Shown here in pieces: positions 43,139-52,301 of a stretch of DNA of 64,000 nucleotides; positions within the stretch are counted from its first letter, which is position 1; each line of letters begins with the position of its first letter. A program made the position numbers and the translations under genes. Source of the stretch: Alteromonas sp. RKMC-009 (GTDB lineage: Bacteria; Pseudomonadota; Gammaproteobacteria; Enterobacterales; Alteromonadaceae); the NCBI RefSeq assembly GCF_003584565.2, contig NZ_CP031010.1, forward strand, positions 124,001-188,000, given 5' to 3'. The notes under the pieces were generated by a model, which searched no databases, was not told where the DNA came from, and saw only the letters and a list, made by a program, of their open reading frames with translations.

Positions 43139-44373
43139 TGTTGTTATCTTTTGCAGTAAGCAGTTTACGAAGCCGCGCGAAGTCAGTGCTGCTTACTTTT
43201 CTTTCGTTGCTCATCAGTATCAGTGTATTACTCAGTGTTGAGCACATCCGCCTGCAGGCAGAAGCCAGCTTCAATCGCACGGTGTCCGGTGTGGACTTAA
43301 TTGTCGGTGCGCCAAGCGGACAGATGAACCTCATGCTCTACAGTATTTTCCGCATGGGCAGTCCCACCAATAACGTGGAATACGACAGTTTTGAAATGCT
43401 CGAAAATAACGAACAGGTAAGCTGGGCAATTCCTATCGCACTGGGAGACTCTCATCACGGTTACCGCGTGTTAGGTACCAATCAAACCTACTTCGATCAG
43501 TATAAGTACGGTAATAAGCAGCATTTAGCCTTTGCTGACGGCGAACCGTTCAAAGGCATATTCGACACCGTCATCGGTGCGGAAGTGGCAAAGAAGCTGG
43601 GCTATAAGGTCGGCGATAAGATTGTTATTGCCCACGGTACCGGAGCAGTAAGTTTTACTAATCACGACCAGTCGCCTTTTAACATTACCGGTATTCTCGC
43701 GCCTACCGGCACGCCGGTTGATAAAACCGTACATGTGAGTTTGGCGGGTATCGAGGCCATGCATCTGGCGCCTTCCCAACTGAAAGACATCCTCGCAAAC
43801 CCCGATGATTTTTCCAATCCGCTGGTTCAGCCTGACAGCGTAACCGCCGTGTTGTTGGGACTTAAATCGAAATTTGCCACGTTCACTTTACAGCGGGCGC
43901 TGAACAATTATGAAGATGACAGACTCATGGCCATTCTGCCCGGCGTGGCCATGGCTGAGTTGTGGAAGATGATGGGCACGGTGGAAAATATTCTGCGCGT
44001 GATCAGCGTACTGATCCTGGTGTCGTCACTATTCGGCCTGTCTACCATGCTGCTGGCTTCTATGCAGCAGCGGGAAAAAGAGATTGCAGTGCTCCGTATA
44101 TTAGGTGCCGGAGCTGGTGTGGTCTTCTTGCTTATTTTAACCGAAGCCCTTGTCATTGCTGTCAGTGCCAGTGTCGTGTCACTGGGGTTAGTCACATCCA
44201 TTTTTGCCGGCGCGAAAGGCTGGCTGGCCAGTGAGTATGGCCTGTTTTTATCTGCCAATGTGTTTAATACGCACAGTGCAATGGTTATTGGTGCTGTGGT
44301 AGTAGCAACGCTTATTACCTCGCTGTTGCCCGCCATTGACGCCTATCGCAGTGCTATTCACTCAAGGCTATAG
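43138..44373 (+). CDS. FtsX/MacB-type ABC permease
   Basis: A 411-residue permease with one N-terminal transmembrane helix, a large periplasmic MacB-like core domain (about 40-270) and three C-terminal helices forming the FtsX domain. It overlaps the ATPase stop by one base, so translation is coupled. MacB-type permeases usually move lipids or proteins or transmit force rather than importing ions. A role in zinc supply, as in zrg loci, may therefore be indirect. Confidence 0.85.
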   Translation: MLLSFAVSSLRSRAKSVLLTFLSLLISISVLLSVEHIRLQAEASFNRTVSGVDLIVGAPSGQMNLMLYSIFRMGSPTNNVEYDSFEMLENNEQVSWAIPIALGDSHHGYRVLGTNQTYFDQYKYGNKQHLAFADGEPFKGIFDTVIGAEVAKKLGYKVGDKIVIAHGTGAVSFTNHDQSPFNITGILAPTGTPVDKTVHVSLAGIEAMHLAPSQLKDILANPDDFSNPLVQPDSVTAVLLGLKSKFATFTLQRALNNYEDDRLMAILPGVAMAELWKMMGTVENILRVISVLILVSSLFGLSTMLLASMQQREKEIAVLRILGAGAGVVFLLILTEALVIAVSASVVSLGLVTSIFAGAKGWLASEYGLFLSANVFNTHSAMVIGAVVVATLITSLLPAIDAYRSAIHSRL

Positions 44374-44386
44374 CGGGCAATAAAAG

Positions 44387-45658
44387 TCAATTTGCCCCGC
44401 GCTGCAATCTGCGTTCTGCTCTATTGGTTGCAAGCCGCTGCTGATACCAAAGCAGTGGCGCGCACACGCAAAACAGTCCCAGCGCATAGAGCATCTTTGT
44501 GCCCAGTCCCACAGCGATGGTGGCGCAGAACAGGCAGCTCAGCATTACCAGTGGACGGTGCTTTACTGATAAAAGACGGACAGCCGCCAGCATGCTCGCC
44601 AGGTAAATGAGTACAAACACGCCATTAACCCAACCAATCAGGTCTTCCAGGTTGTACGCACCGTAATGGGTGATAACCAAGGTGAGTGTCATGACGATAA
44701 GTACGCATTGCAGTGCCCGTTGAGGCACGTTGTGCTGGTTAAGGCTTTGAAAGTAACCCGGTAAAACTTTATCGTTGCTTAAACTCCAGGTTAACCGTGC
44801 CAGACTGGCTGTGTACACATTCACAGTTGCCAGGCCGCCTGCCACTCCGAGGGCGCCGATAACCGCCGCGCCACCACCGGAGAAGATCTGATCAAATACG
44901 ATGACCATACTCAGAGAATCCGACACCGGCGTGTCGATGAGCAGCCAAGTACAGCCCAGATAAATTAAACCCACCAGTATTGTGCCGGTCATAATTGCGG
45001 GGACTAAATCCCGTCCCGGGTTTTTAAAATCGTCGGCCAGATGGGAAATGGCTTCTATGCCGAGAAAACTCCAGAACGCGATGCCCATGGCGGCCAGCAT
45101 AGGATTCATATCAAAAGGCGTAGACGTTGCCTCAGGGATTAGTTCGCCCGACGCTACAGGCTGACCTGCCAACATAGCGATGACCACTAAGGTAATCACC
45201 AGGGTAAGGATAAGCTGCAAGGTGGAAGAAAACTGAATACCCCGATAATTAAGCGCAAATAGCAGCGCGATAATACCCAGCTGAACGGACAGCGCCCAGT
45301 CTGGTGAGAGACCAAACAGCGTTTCGATAAACCAGTACGTCATAATGATGGCAGCAGGCGCGCCAATAGGTACCACAAATAAGAAAAGCAAACCGATAGT
45401 CCTGCCTGCAGATTTGCCAAACGCCTTTTCAACAAAATAGGCCGGACCGCCCGCATGAGGGTAGCGGGAAGAGAGTTTAGCAAACACCATGGCAACGGGC
45501 AGTATTGCCACTGTTAGCACAAGCCAGCTGATCATTGCCCAGTGGCCAGCGGTGTTAATGGTCATCTGTGGCAGAATAAATACGCTGGTACCCAGCAAAG
45601 TGGTGGTCAGCAGCCCGGCGCCCTGCCAGCGTCCAATTTTGTTATTTGCATCGTGCAT
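44387..45658 (-). CDS. yjeH: YjeH-type amino-acid exporter
   Basis: An APC-superfamily transporter of about 423 residues with around twelve helices. The N-terminal GAGLLTTTLLGTSVFILPQ and HAGGPAYFVEKAFG match YjeH, which exports methionine and branched-chain amino acids in E. coli. The frame is open to an ATG at 45727, but the start at 45658 (MHDANNK) gives the family N-terminus. It is divergent from an Lrp-type regulator, with an Lrp-like palindrome between them. It converges with the FtsX-type permease gene. Confidence 0.82.
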   Translation of the reverse strand: MHDANNKIGRWQGAGLLTTTLLGTSVFILPQMTINTAGHWAMISWLVLTVAILPVAMVFAKLSSRYPHAGGPAYFVEKAFGKSAGRTIGLLFLFVVPIGAPAAIIMTYWFIETLFGLSPDWALSVQLGIIALLFALNYRGIQFSSTLQLILTLVITLVVIAMLAGQPVASGELIPEATSTPFDMNPMLAAMGIAFWSFLGIEAISHLADDFKNPGRDLVPAIMTGTILVGLIYLGCTWLLIDTPVSDSLSMVIVFDQIFSGGGAAVIGALGVAGGLATVNVYTASLARLTWSLSNDKVLPGYFQSLNQHNVPQRALQCVLIVMTLTLVITHYGAYNLEDLIGWVNGVFVLIYLASMLAAVRLLSVKHRPLVMLSCLFCATIAVGLGTKMLYALGLFCVCAPLLWYQQRLATNRAERRLQRGAN

Positions 45659-45760
45659 GGTGATAAACAAACCCAATCGTACTGCATTAATTTCAATTGC
45701 GTAATATACTGCGTTTTTGCGCTTCATAACGTGTTACTTTGCGTGCATTCAGCGCGTTGT

Positions 45761-45779
45761 TGCCGTCATTTTGACGGCA
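45761..45779. promoter_or_regulatory. Lrp-type operator between yjeH and the lrp-like gene
   Basis: TGCCGTCA-TTT-TGACGGCA, 8-bp perfect arms with a 3-base centre, 35 bp before the regulator start. A further half site, AATGACGG, lies at 45800-45807. Confidence 0.6.
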
Positions 45780-45814
45780 GAAAGACTTTTTACCTGCAAA
45801 ATGACGGAATTACG

Positions 45815-46234
45815 ATGGACAAATTCGATCAGGCTATTCTTGCTCAGCTCCGACAAAATGCCCGGGCCAGTATTTCAGCGATTGCCGATGAAGTGGGCCT
45901 GTCACGTTCCGCCGTCACAGAACGGATCAAGAAACTGGAATCGAACAATGTGATCCGCGGCTATCAGGTTATGTTGTCAGAATCGCAAAAAGAAGGTGTT
46001 GCGGCTTATCTGGAAATCCAGCATAAGCGGGCGCGGTGCGCAGATGTGGTGCCCTATTTTCGCGCTATTCCCGAGGTGGTGTCGTGCTATGGTGTTACCG
46101 GCGAGTGCGACCTGATCGTGCTGATAAAAGCAGACACCATGCGCCGGCTACATGAAATCCGTGAACATATCGATACTATCGACGACATCATCAAAATCAA
46201 AACTCACGTGGTGCTGAATCAGTGGTTGGGGTAA
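45815..46234 (+). CDS. Lrp/AsnC-family regulator
   Basis: A 139-residue Lrp-type regulator. The N-terminal winged helix contains ASISAIADEVGLSRSAVTERIKKLE and the C-terminal RAM effector domain spans about 60-139 (VVSCYGVTGECDLIVLI). The ATG at 45815 gives the normal length; the frame runs open far upstream without a family match. It is divergent from yjeH, with a palindrome in the gap, so it likely activates that exporter in response to an amino acid and regulates itself. A LysR gene follows after 30 bp. Confidence 0.87.
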   Translation: MDKFDQAILAQLRQNARASISAIADEVGLSRSAVTERIKKLESNNVIRGYQVMLSESQKEGVAAYLEIQHKRARCADVVPYFRAIPEVVSCYGVTGECDLIVLIKADTMRRLHEIREHIDTIDDIIKIKTHVVLNQWLG

Positions 46235-46264
46235 CTTCGTCTTAACTGAAGCGGGAACACACAA

Positions 46265-47182
46265 ATGCTCAGAAATACCAACCTCAACTTGCTTCGCACG
46301 TTACACGTATTGTTGCAGGAAGCCCATGTGAGCAAAGCAGCGCAACGACTTCATATCACCCAGTCAGCGGTGAGCAGGCAGTTGGCGCAGCTTCGTGATA
46401 TCTGGCAGGACGAATTGCTGGTACGCAATGGTAATGTGCTTATCATGACGCCAAAAGCTGAAATGCTGAAAGCGAAGCTCGACACGCTGATGGACGATTT
46501 CGATTTGCTGCTGGCTGAAACCGTATTCGACCCTGAAAACTGGTTTGGTGAGCTGGTGCTGTCGTCGAGCGATTATGTCGCCCAGTATGTCATGCCGGAT
46601 GTATGCAAGCTACTCAATACGCAAGCGCCAAACCTGACGGTGAGCTTGCGGCTGTGGGAGCCCGAATATATTCACCGGCTCCACGAACTTAATATTGATA
46701 TCGCTTCCACTATGTTGCCGCAAAAGCCGGATGGCATTTCTGGTATCCGCATTGGCGCGGACCATTCGGTGCTGGTGATGCACCAGTCACATCCACTGGC
46801 TTCAAAAAAGCATGTCACCGTGAACGAACTGATTGCTTATCCGCATATTAAAATTACCGGTGGGGCGGACAAAGATACCTTTGTTGATGACATGCTGCGG
46901 CAGCAAGACTTACAGCGCCGGGTTCATTTGCGGGTGCCCTTCTTCAATGCGGCATTAAGCCATTTGCAAGTATTCGACGGGCTAATGGTGATGCCAGAGC
47001 ACATTGCTGAGAGTTTGGGAGACAGCTGGAATATTGTGCACAAGCCACTGCCTTTCGACGTTGATGAAAACCAGTACTGGCTTATCTGGCATCCAAAATA
47101 TGATAACGACATCAGACATAAATGGGCGCGGGAGCAGGTAAAAGACGCGATTGCTCATTGCGAAAGCTCAATCCAACTTTGA
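46265..47182 (+). CDS. LysR-family regulator next to LysE
   Basis: A 305-residue LysR-type regulator. The winged helix has HVSKAAQRLHITQSAVSRQLAQLRD (about 22-46). The effector domain resembles NodD/LinR-type members (LLAETVFDPENWFGELVLSSSDY). It sits 100 bp upstream of, and in the same direction as, the LysE-family exporter, which it may control. The inducer is unknown. It is separated from the Lrp-like gene by 30 bp. Confidence 0.87.
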   Translation: MLRNTNLNLLRTLHVLLQEAHVSKAAQRLHITQSAVSRQLAQLRDIWQDELLVRNGNVLIMTPKAEMLKAKLDTLMDDFDLLLAETVFDPENWFGELVLSSSDYVAQYVMPDVCKLLNTQAPNLTVSLRLWEPEYIHRLHELNIDIASTMLPQKPDGISGIRIGADHSVLVMHQSHPLASKKHVTVNELIAYPHIKITGGADKDTFVDDMLRQQDLQRRVHLRVPFFNAALSHLQVFDGLMVMPEHIAESLGDSWNIVHKPLPFDVDENQYWLIWHPKYDNDIRHKWAREQVKDAIAHCESSIQL

Positions 47183-47282
47183 TTGCTTTGTGGTATTACT
47201 CTAAATCATAGTTATGATGATATCTTATGATTTCCAGTTATGTTTATGATGCTTCTACAATGCAGGAAATTGGAGGGGCATC

Positions 47283-47894
47283 ATGACCATCGTTGTATTT
47301 TTCACTTTATTTTCTGTTTGTTTGTTGGGAGCCATGTCGCCTGGTCCGAGTCTGGCAGTTGTGACTAAACATGCGCTGTCCGGCGGGCGTTTTAATGGGC
47401 TTTGTACTGCATGGGCCCATGCGTCGGGTGTTTTTTTCTATGCGTTATTAACCAGTTCAGGGTTGGCCGTGCTGCTGCAACATTCGCCAGTTTTGTTTAA
47501 AGCACTCACCTGGCTGGGAGCCGGGTACCTGGCTTATCTTGGGGTAAAATCGCTGATGTCGAAGGGCGGCATCCAGGCGCAATTGCAGTCTGGCAAAAAA
47601 GTCTCTGCGCTGGCAGCAGCAGGGGATGGCCTGGCAATATCATTGTTCAATCCTAAGATCGCACTCTTTTTTATTGCCCTGTTCAGTCAGTTTATCGGTG
47701 TGGCCGAAAACATGGCGGAAACCGCAGTTATCGTTGCAACCCCAGCATTGATTGACGGGCTGTGGTACACGCTGATTGCCGTGGTGATGTCGAGTCAGGC
47801 GGTAGTACAACGGATTCAGGCAAAAGCAGGCATTATTGATAAGGTCACCGGCGGGGTGTTGATCTTACTGGCTTTAAAAGCGGTGTCACTTTAA
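47283..47894 (+). CDS. LysE/RhtB-family amino-acid exporter
   Basis: A 203-residue inner-membrane exporter with about six hydrophobic segments and the family motif GAMSPGPSLAVVTKHALSGG at the N-terminus. Substrates in this family are homoserine, threonine, lysine or related compounds; the sequence does not decide which. GGAGGGG gives a strong ribosome binding site. A good terminator follows. With YjeH and Lrp this makes a small amino-acid efflux area. Confidence 0.87.
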   Translation: MTIVVFFTLFSVCLLGAMSPGPSLAVVTKHALSGGRFNGLCTAWAHASGVFFYALLTSSGLAVLLQHSPVLFKALTWLGAGYLAYLGVKSLMSKGGIQAQLQSGKKVSALAAAGDGLAISLFNPKIALFFIALFSQFIGVAENMAETAVIVATPALIDGLWYTLIAVVMSSQAVVQRIQAKAGIIDKVTGGVLILLALKAVSL

Positions 47895-47901
47895 GAAAAT
47901 T

Positions 47902-47927
47902 AAAAATGGAATTAACATTCCATTTTT
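47902..47927 (+). terminator. Terminator after the LysE gene
   Basis: AAAAATGGAAT-TAAC-ATTCCATTTTT, an 11-bp perfect stem ending in five T residues, directly after the stop codon. Confidence 0.8.
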
Positions 47928-48053
47928 CAATTAAAGCTATTTATAGAATCAATTTTTAATCAGCAGGAATTTTAGTCACAGTGTTACCGTGACCATAAGC
48001 TTATCATTCCAGTTGAGTCGTGAAGGTCGTCAGGCCTGCGTGTCACACTTACC

Positions 48054-48094
48054 GGTTGCGAAAGCGGACTTCCCTTATGTTCACTTTCGCAACC
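48054..48094. repeat. Inverted repeat between lysE and tetR genes
   Basis: GGTTGCGAAAG and CTTTCGCAACC are perfect 11-bp arms around a 19-base loop. No T-tract lies next to it. It may be an mRNA 3'-end hairpin or the remnant of a small mobile repeat. A mini-hairpin GCGCT-TTGC-AGCGC with TTTT follows at 48120-48137. Confidence 0.5.
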
Positions 48095-48143
48095 ATTTCC
48101 CCTGATCACCATACAGACCGCGCTTTGCAGCGCTTTTACAGGT

Positions 48144-48800
48144 TTAACGGATATTATCAGGGTGTCCGAGCAGGTAATGCAGTGTTATTTCGCTCAAGTC
48201 TTCCAGCATTTCGTCCCAGTCTTCTTCACCACTGGTGGAGTCCACAAAACCCAGCCCCAGAAAACGGGATAAAGCAGAATAGGCATACATAAAACCACGG
48301 TGAACGGCACGGGTTGGATCGGGTTGAGTAATTTCATCTTTGCATTCTAAAAGCAGCTTAAGAAAGTCCTCGGTATTTTGCCAGGCGTGTTGTTTACCAA
48401 TTTCCCGCACCACTTCATCTACCACAGAAATTTCCATTAGCGGCCGTAGAATTCCCTGATATTTGCGAAGGATATCGCCATACTGACGAATAACCGCCGG
48501 CACCAGTTGCCTGAGCTTCAGGTTTTGTCTGCGGATCATGTTAATTGCTACAGCTGAGTCGACTTCCAGCGCTTCGAGTTCGTTGCGCTGAACCTGACGG
48601 ATCAGGTTCTCTTTGCTGTTAAAGCGGTTATAGATAGAACCGATAGAGACGTTGGCACGCTTACTCACTTCCTGAAGCGTAAATTCTGCGTAACCTTTTT
48701 CGATTAATAAGTCGGCGGCGGCCCGAAGCAAGCGCTCCAGAGAAGCCCGGCTCCGACTCTGCTTCGGTTCCCTGTGAAATTCAGTAGTATCTGTACTCAA
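48144..48800 (-). CDS. TetR-family regulator of the glycoside locus
   Basis: A 218-residue TetR-type repressor. The N-terminal helix-turn-helix is FTLQEVSKRANVSIGSIYNRF (about 40-60), followed by an unclassified ligand domain. It is divergent from the MFS transporter and the C-glycoside-type operon; an inverted repeat TTAGAAT-CTGT-ATTCTAA stands 30 bp before that transporter. It probably represses that operon, and perhaps the TBDR at 54260 where a similar site occurs, until a glycoside or its aglycone binds. Confidence 0.85.
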   Translation of the reverse strand: MSTDTTEFHREPKQSRSRASLERLLRAAADLLIEKGYAEFTLQEVSKRANVSIGSIYNRFNSKENLIRQVQRNELEALEVDSAVAINMIRRQNLKLRQLVPAVIRQYGDILRKYQGILRPLMEISVVDEVVREIGKQHAWQNTEDFLKLLLECKDEITQPDPTRAVHRGFMYAYSALSRFLGLGFVDSTSGEEDWDEMLEDLSEITLHYLLGHPDNIR

Positions 48801-48982
48801 ACGGGTATTCCAATTAACAATTTAACGTCATTTTATGCCCTGAATAATAGCGTTTTTCGCCGCAGATAAACACTGGTTTATCGTGGCGGGGCGTGATCAC
48901 GGCAGTGCCGTTACTTTCTCACGTTAGAATATTACGGCAAAGTTGTAAAAAATTATTTAAACAAATGTGCTTGATCCAATTT

Positions 48983-49000
48983 TTAGAATCTGTATTCTAA
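48983..49000. promoter_or_regulatory. TetR-type operator before the MFS operon
   Basis: TTAGAATCTGTATTCTAA, perfect 7-bp arms with a 4-base centre, 30 bp upstream of the transporter start. Confidence 0.65.
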
Positions 49001-49029
49001 GAACATATTCTGAAGCTGGACCATTTTGA

Positions 49030-50256
49030 ATGAAATCTGTTATCGCTTTTTTCAAACGGCTGGAGCAAATACCGCAGGGCCTGATCATTGTTATCTCTGC
49101 ATTTCTTCCTCTCTTCGCCATCGTGTCGATGTTTCCGGCATTGCCGTCCATCATCGACCACTTCAAAGACCATCCTAATGCCCGGGAGCTTGTGCCGCTA
49201 ATTGTGTCGGCGCCCGGGTTAACTATCGCGCTAACCGCTTCTTTTGCCGGTGTACTGGTAGACAAATACGGCAGGGTACGGTTGCTACTGTGGGCAACCT
49301 GTCTGTACGGTGTATTCGGTGTGGCGCCTTTCTTCTTAACTGACATCTACGCCATGTTCGCCAGCCGTCTGCTGCTGGGCTTTGCTGAAGCCATCATCAT
49401 TACTGCGGTAAATACGTTAATTGCTGATTACTGGGAAGATGAAGGTCGTCGCGACTGGTTATTCCTGCAAGGACTGGCCGGGCCGTTCCTCGGCGCTATT
49501 GTTATCCGCACCGCAGGCCCTGCTACGGAAATTCAATGGAACGGCGTGTTCCTGATTTACTCAGTGGCTTTCGTTATTTTCCTGCTGATGCTGAAGTATT
49601 TAAAAGAGCCGGCGCGTCAGGTGAAAGCGGGAGTCGCCAGTGCAGTAGAAGCCGTCAACAAAGTGCCGTTTCCCACCGCTACCATGGCTGCGATTGGCGC
49701 AGTAACCCTGCTGTCATCGGCACTGTACTACGTATTTATTATTTCCGGTGGACTGGTGTTCCGCGAGCTCGGCATTAACGAGCCGTCACGGATCAGCGAA
49801 TTGTCAGCCATTCCCAGTTTGTTCGTAATGGTGGGAGCATTCCTCTTCCGCTTACTGGGTGGCAAGTCGAATGCAATTCAAATCGGCAGCTTCCTGGTAG
49901 TGCTGTGTGGTGGCCTGCTTATTATGGGCACCGCCAACAGCGTAGAAATGCTGGTTCTGGGTCTGGTTATTCAACAAACCGGTGCCGGTATGTCTGTACC
50001 CAGTCTGATTGCCTGGACACAAACTAAAGTCCCAGCCCAACACCGCGGTCGGGGTATGGGAGTGTGGGCATCGTGTTTCTTCTTCGGTCAGTTCTCCAGC
50101 CCCTGGCTGGTGGCCCGCATCGAATCGATAACCGGCAGTGTGCATGGCGCATTTGCTGTGGCGGGTGGCATTGGCCTGGCGGCCGGCTGCATCGGCCTGC
50201 TTCTTCACTTCAAGTCTGACTCCGGCTCTAAAACAGCCAGTGCCGGTCAGCACTAA
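49030..50256 (+). CDS. MFS transporter of the glycoside operon
   Basis: A 408-residue major facilitator with twelve predicted helices, first gene of a six-gene array that runs in one direction to the TBDR. The loop 2-3 motif GVLVDKYGRVRLLLWA is standard MFS. It probably imports the 3-keto glycoside made in the periplasm, or its intact parent, for the cytoplasmic lyase-like pair that follows 33 bp later. An export role for the aglycone cannot be excluded. A TetR-type operator stands directly upstream. Confidence 0.82.
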   Translation: MKSVIAFFKRLEQIPQGLIIVISAFLPLFAIVSMFPALPSIIDHFKDHPNARELVPLIVSAPGLTIALTASFAGVLVDKYGRVRLLLWATCLYGVFGVAPFFLTDIYAMFASRLLLGFAEAIIITAVNTLIADYWEDEGRRDWLFLQGLAGPFLGAIVIRTAGPATEIQWNGVFLIYSVAFVIFLLMLKYLKEPARQVKAGVASAVEAVNKVPFPTATMAAIGAVTLLSSALYYVFIISGGLVFRELGINEPSRISELSAIPSLFVMVGAFLFRLLGGKSNAIQIGSFLVVLCGGLLIMGTANSVEMLVLGLVIQQTGAGMSVPSLIAWTQTKVPAQHRGRGMGVWASCFFFGQFSSPWLVARIESITGSVHGAFAVAGGIGLAAGCIGLLLHFKSDSGSKTASAGQH

Positions 50257-50289
50257 TTAAACAAGAATACTCTTTGGGAGAAAACTCAC

Positions 50290-51279
50290 ATGGCAATTAA
50301 GCGTGGCGTGAGCCTTTATAGCTACCAGAACGAAACGTTTCTGGGTGAAATGACACTGGACGATTGTATTCGTGTGTGTGCAGAGATGGGCGCGAATGGT
50401 ATTGAAGTCATCGGCGAGCAGTCGTTCTGGGGTCACCCGGAGCAATCCATTGAAGATGCGGCGATTGAAGGCTGGCACGAATCAATTAAAAAGCATGGCG
50501 CAGTGCCGGTTGCTTTGGATTTCATGATTGACTACAAGCGCTACAAGGGTCGCATCATGACACTTGAAGAGCAGGTGGAAAGCATCAAAAAAGACATCGC
50601 ACTGGCAAAGCGCCTGGGTACGCCGTTCATGCGTGTGCTGGTGTCAATCGACCCTGATGTACTGGTAGCTGCAGCGCCGTTTGCTGAAGAAGCCGGCGTT
50701 AAACTGCTGGTAGAAGTGCATGCCCCGCTGCATTTCGATCATCCGTGGATTTTACGTCACGCCGAAGCATTTGATAAATCCGGCTCTGACGCGCTGGGTT
50801 TCCTGCCTGATATGGGCATGTTCCTCGATAAATTCCCGCCTTGCTGGAAAGCCCGCTTTATTCGTAATGGTGTGCCGCAGAATATTGCTGATTACATTGA
50901 AAAGGCCTACGAAGACCGTGTTCTCAGTGAGTATGTGATCCAGAACGTGCGTGAAATGGGTGGTACAGGCCCTTCACTGGGTATGGCTGAAACCCTGCGT
51001 CACAACGGTGCGTTTGCGCCGGAACGTATGCTGCCGCACATGGATCGTATTCATAACATCCACGGCAAGTTCTATGAAATGACCGAAGACTGCATTGAGC
51101 CGGCCATTCCCTATGAGCGCATTATCCAGGTACTCACCAAAGGTAATTACGACGGTTACATTTGTTCTGAATATGAAGGTAACCGTTGGATTGAAGATGC
51201 GCATACCGTGGATTCGGTAGAGCAGGTCAGACGCCAGCAAAAAATGCTGGAAAACCTTATCAACAAATATCAGCGCTAA
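50290..51279 (+). CDS. TIM-barrel isomerase-like protein, putative C-glycoside deglycosidase alpha subunit
   Basis: A 329-residue sugar phosphate isomerase/epimerase-like TIM barrel (AP endonuclease 2 superfamily). Metal-site residues are apparent in LVEVHAPLHF (Glu/His, about 140), GFLPDMGMF (Asp, about 176), HNIHGKFYEM (His, about 256) and YICSEYEGN (Glu, about 297). Immediate coupling (12 bp) to a DUF6379 protein is the gene pair known from CarB/CarC and DfgA/DfgB, which split the C-C bond of 3-keto C-glycosides. Without such a partner it would only be called an isomerase, so the specific role is an inference. Confidence 0.75.
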   Translation: MAIKRGVSLYSYQNETFLGEMTLDDCIRVCAEMGANGIEVIGEQSFWGHPEQSIEDAAIEGWHESIKKHGAVPVALDFMIDYKRYKGRIMTLEEQVESIKKDIALAKRLGTPFMRVLVSIDPDVLVAAAPFAEEAGVKLLVEVHAPLHFDHPWILRHAEAFDKSGSDALGFLPDMGMFLDKFPPCWKARFIRNGVPQNIADYIEKAYEDRVLSEYVIQNVREMGGTGPSLGMAETLRHNGAFAPERMLPHMDRIHNIHGKFYEMTEDCIEPAIPYERIIQVLTKGNYDGYICSEYEGNRWIEDAHTVDSVEQVRRQQKMLENLINKYQR

Positions 51280-51291
51280 GGAGTCATTATT

Positions 51292-51687
51292 ATGTTTGAT
51301 AACAAAGTGATTGTAGAAAACAGCCTGACACGGGTGACCAGCGCTGAAGCGGGTTTTGATGGCGTAAGTGTACTGGCACGTTTGCCTTACTATCGTGGTC
51401 TGGGCCTGTCGATGGTTGAAAACATTGCAGTAACCGTTGATGACAAAATAGTGGCCCGGGAAGACACCCTGTTTTCTGTACGTGGAAACACCTGGACGCT
51501 CGATGAGATGGAAACCGAATACGGTGAACGCTGGAATTTTGGTGAAAAGGCCAAAGTACTGGTGAAGCTTCCTGAAGGGCTGGATGACGGCGAACATGAT
51601 ATTTCTGTTGCCATCACCATGCGGGTTTCTTATCTGCCGTTCGTGCCTACCACTAAAGATACAAAGCGTCTGGCGTTGCAGGGTTAA
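51292..51687 (+). CDS. DUF6379 protein, putative C-glycoside deglycosidase beta subunit
   Basis: A 131-residue beta-rich protein of the DUF6379 family, named for the beta subunit of C-glycoside deglycosidases (CarC, DfgB). The conserved N-terminus (FDNKVIVENSL), the SVRGNTWTLDEM segment and the C-terminal MRVSYLPFVPTT are visible. It has no signal peptide, so it is cytoplasmic with the preceding barrel protein. In known complexes the small subunit completes the active site. A short hairpin (TTGCAGG-GTTAAT-CCTGCAA, 51676-51695) spans its stop codon. Confidence 0.8.
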   Translation: MFDNKVIVENSLTRVTSAEAGFDGVSVLARLPYYRGLGLSMVENIAVTVDDKIVAREDTLFSVRGNTWTLDEMETEYGERWNFGEKAKVLVKLPEGLDDGEHDISVAITMRVSYLPFVPTTKDTKRLALQG

Positions 51688-51725
51688 TCCTGCAATTCCC
51701 TTCTCGTATCGCGTCGGAGCATAGC

Positions 51726-52301
51726 ATGACTGACTCAACTAATTCGTCACGCCGCCAGTTTATGGCAGGTGCATTAATGGCGGCGGCAGGCCTCACGGTA
51801 GCACCGCATACTATCTGGGCGGCAACGTCTGCATCTGCTGCTTTTGATCATAAAGCGATGCTGGATTGTCTTTGCGATATTGTTATCCCGGTCACAGACA
51901 CGCCCGGAGCCAAAGGCGTGAATGCCAGCGCTTTTGTTATGAAAGCGGCGGAACACGCCCTTAAAGGCGCGCAAATAAGTGATGTTGATACGTTTGCCGT
52001 TGCACTGAATGACTATGCCGGCGCAGATTTTTTGTCGGTTAAAGCAGAACAACAATTCAGCCTGATAGAAAAACTGGATGCGCAGGTCTACGACCGCGCA
52101 GCTTCTGCTTCCCTGCCGCCTGCGCTCATGCTGTGGCAAAAGATAAAGTCGCTGATCCTGGTGGCTTACTACACCTCTGAGGTGGGGGCATCGAAGGAGC
52201 TGAAGTATTTACTGATACCCGGCCAGTTCAAGCCGGATGTGCCGTTGAGTGAAGAACCGAGAGCCTGGTCAAACGACTGGACAGGAGTGAAGTACGGATG
52301 A
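51726..52301 (+). CDS. Tat-exported gluconate 2-dehydrogenase subunit 3-like small subunit
   Basis: A 191-residue protein with a twin-arginine signal (SRRQFMAGALMAAAG, about 8-22) and the gluconate dehydrogenase subunit 3 fold. In FAD-dependent sugar dehydrogenases this subunit carries the signal peptide for both chains, so the leaderless GMC subunit that follows (ATGA overlap) is exported with it. Export of the folded pair would place glycoside 3-oxidation in the periplasm. No cytochrome c subunit gene follows. Confidence 0.85.
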   Translation: MTDSTNSSRRQFMAGALMAAAGLTVAPHTIWAATSASAAFDHKAMLDCLCDIVIPVTDTPGAKGVNASAFVMKAAEHALKGAQISDVDTFAVALNDYAGADFLSVKAEQQFSLIEKLDAQVYDRAASASLPPALMLWQKIKSLILVAYYTSEVGASKELKYLLIPGQFKPDVPLSEEPRAWSNDWTGVKYG

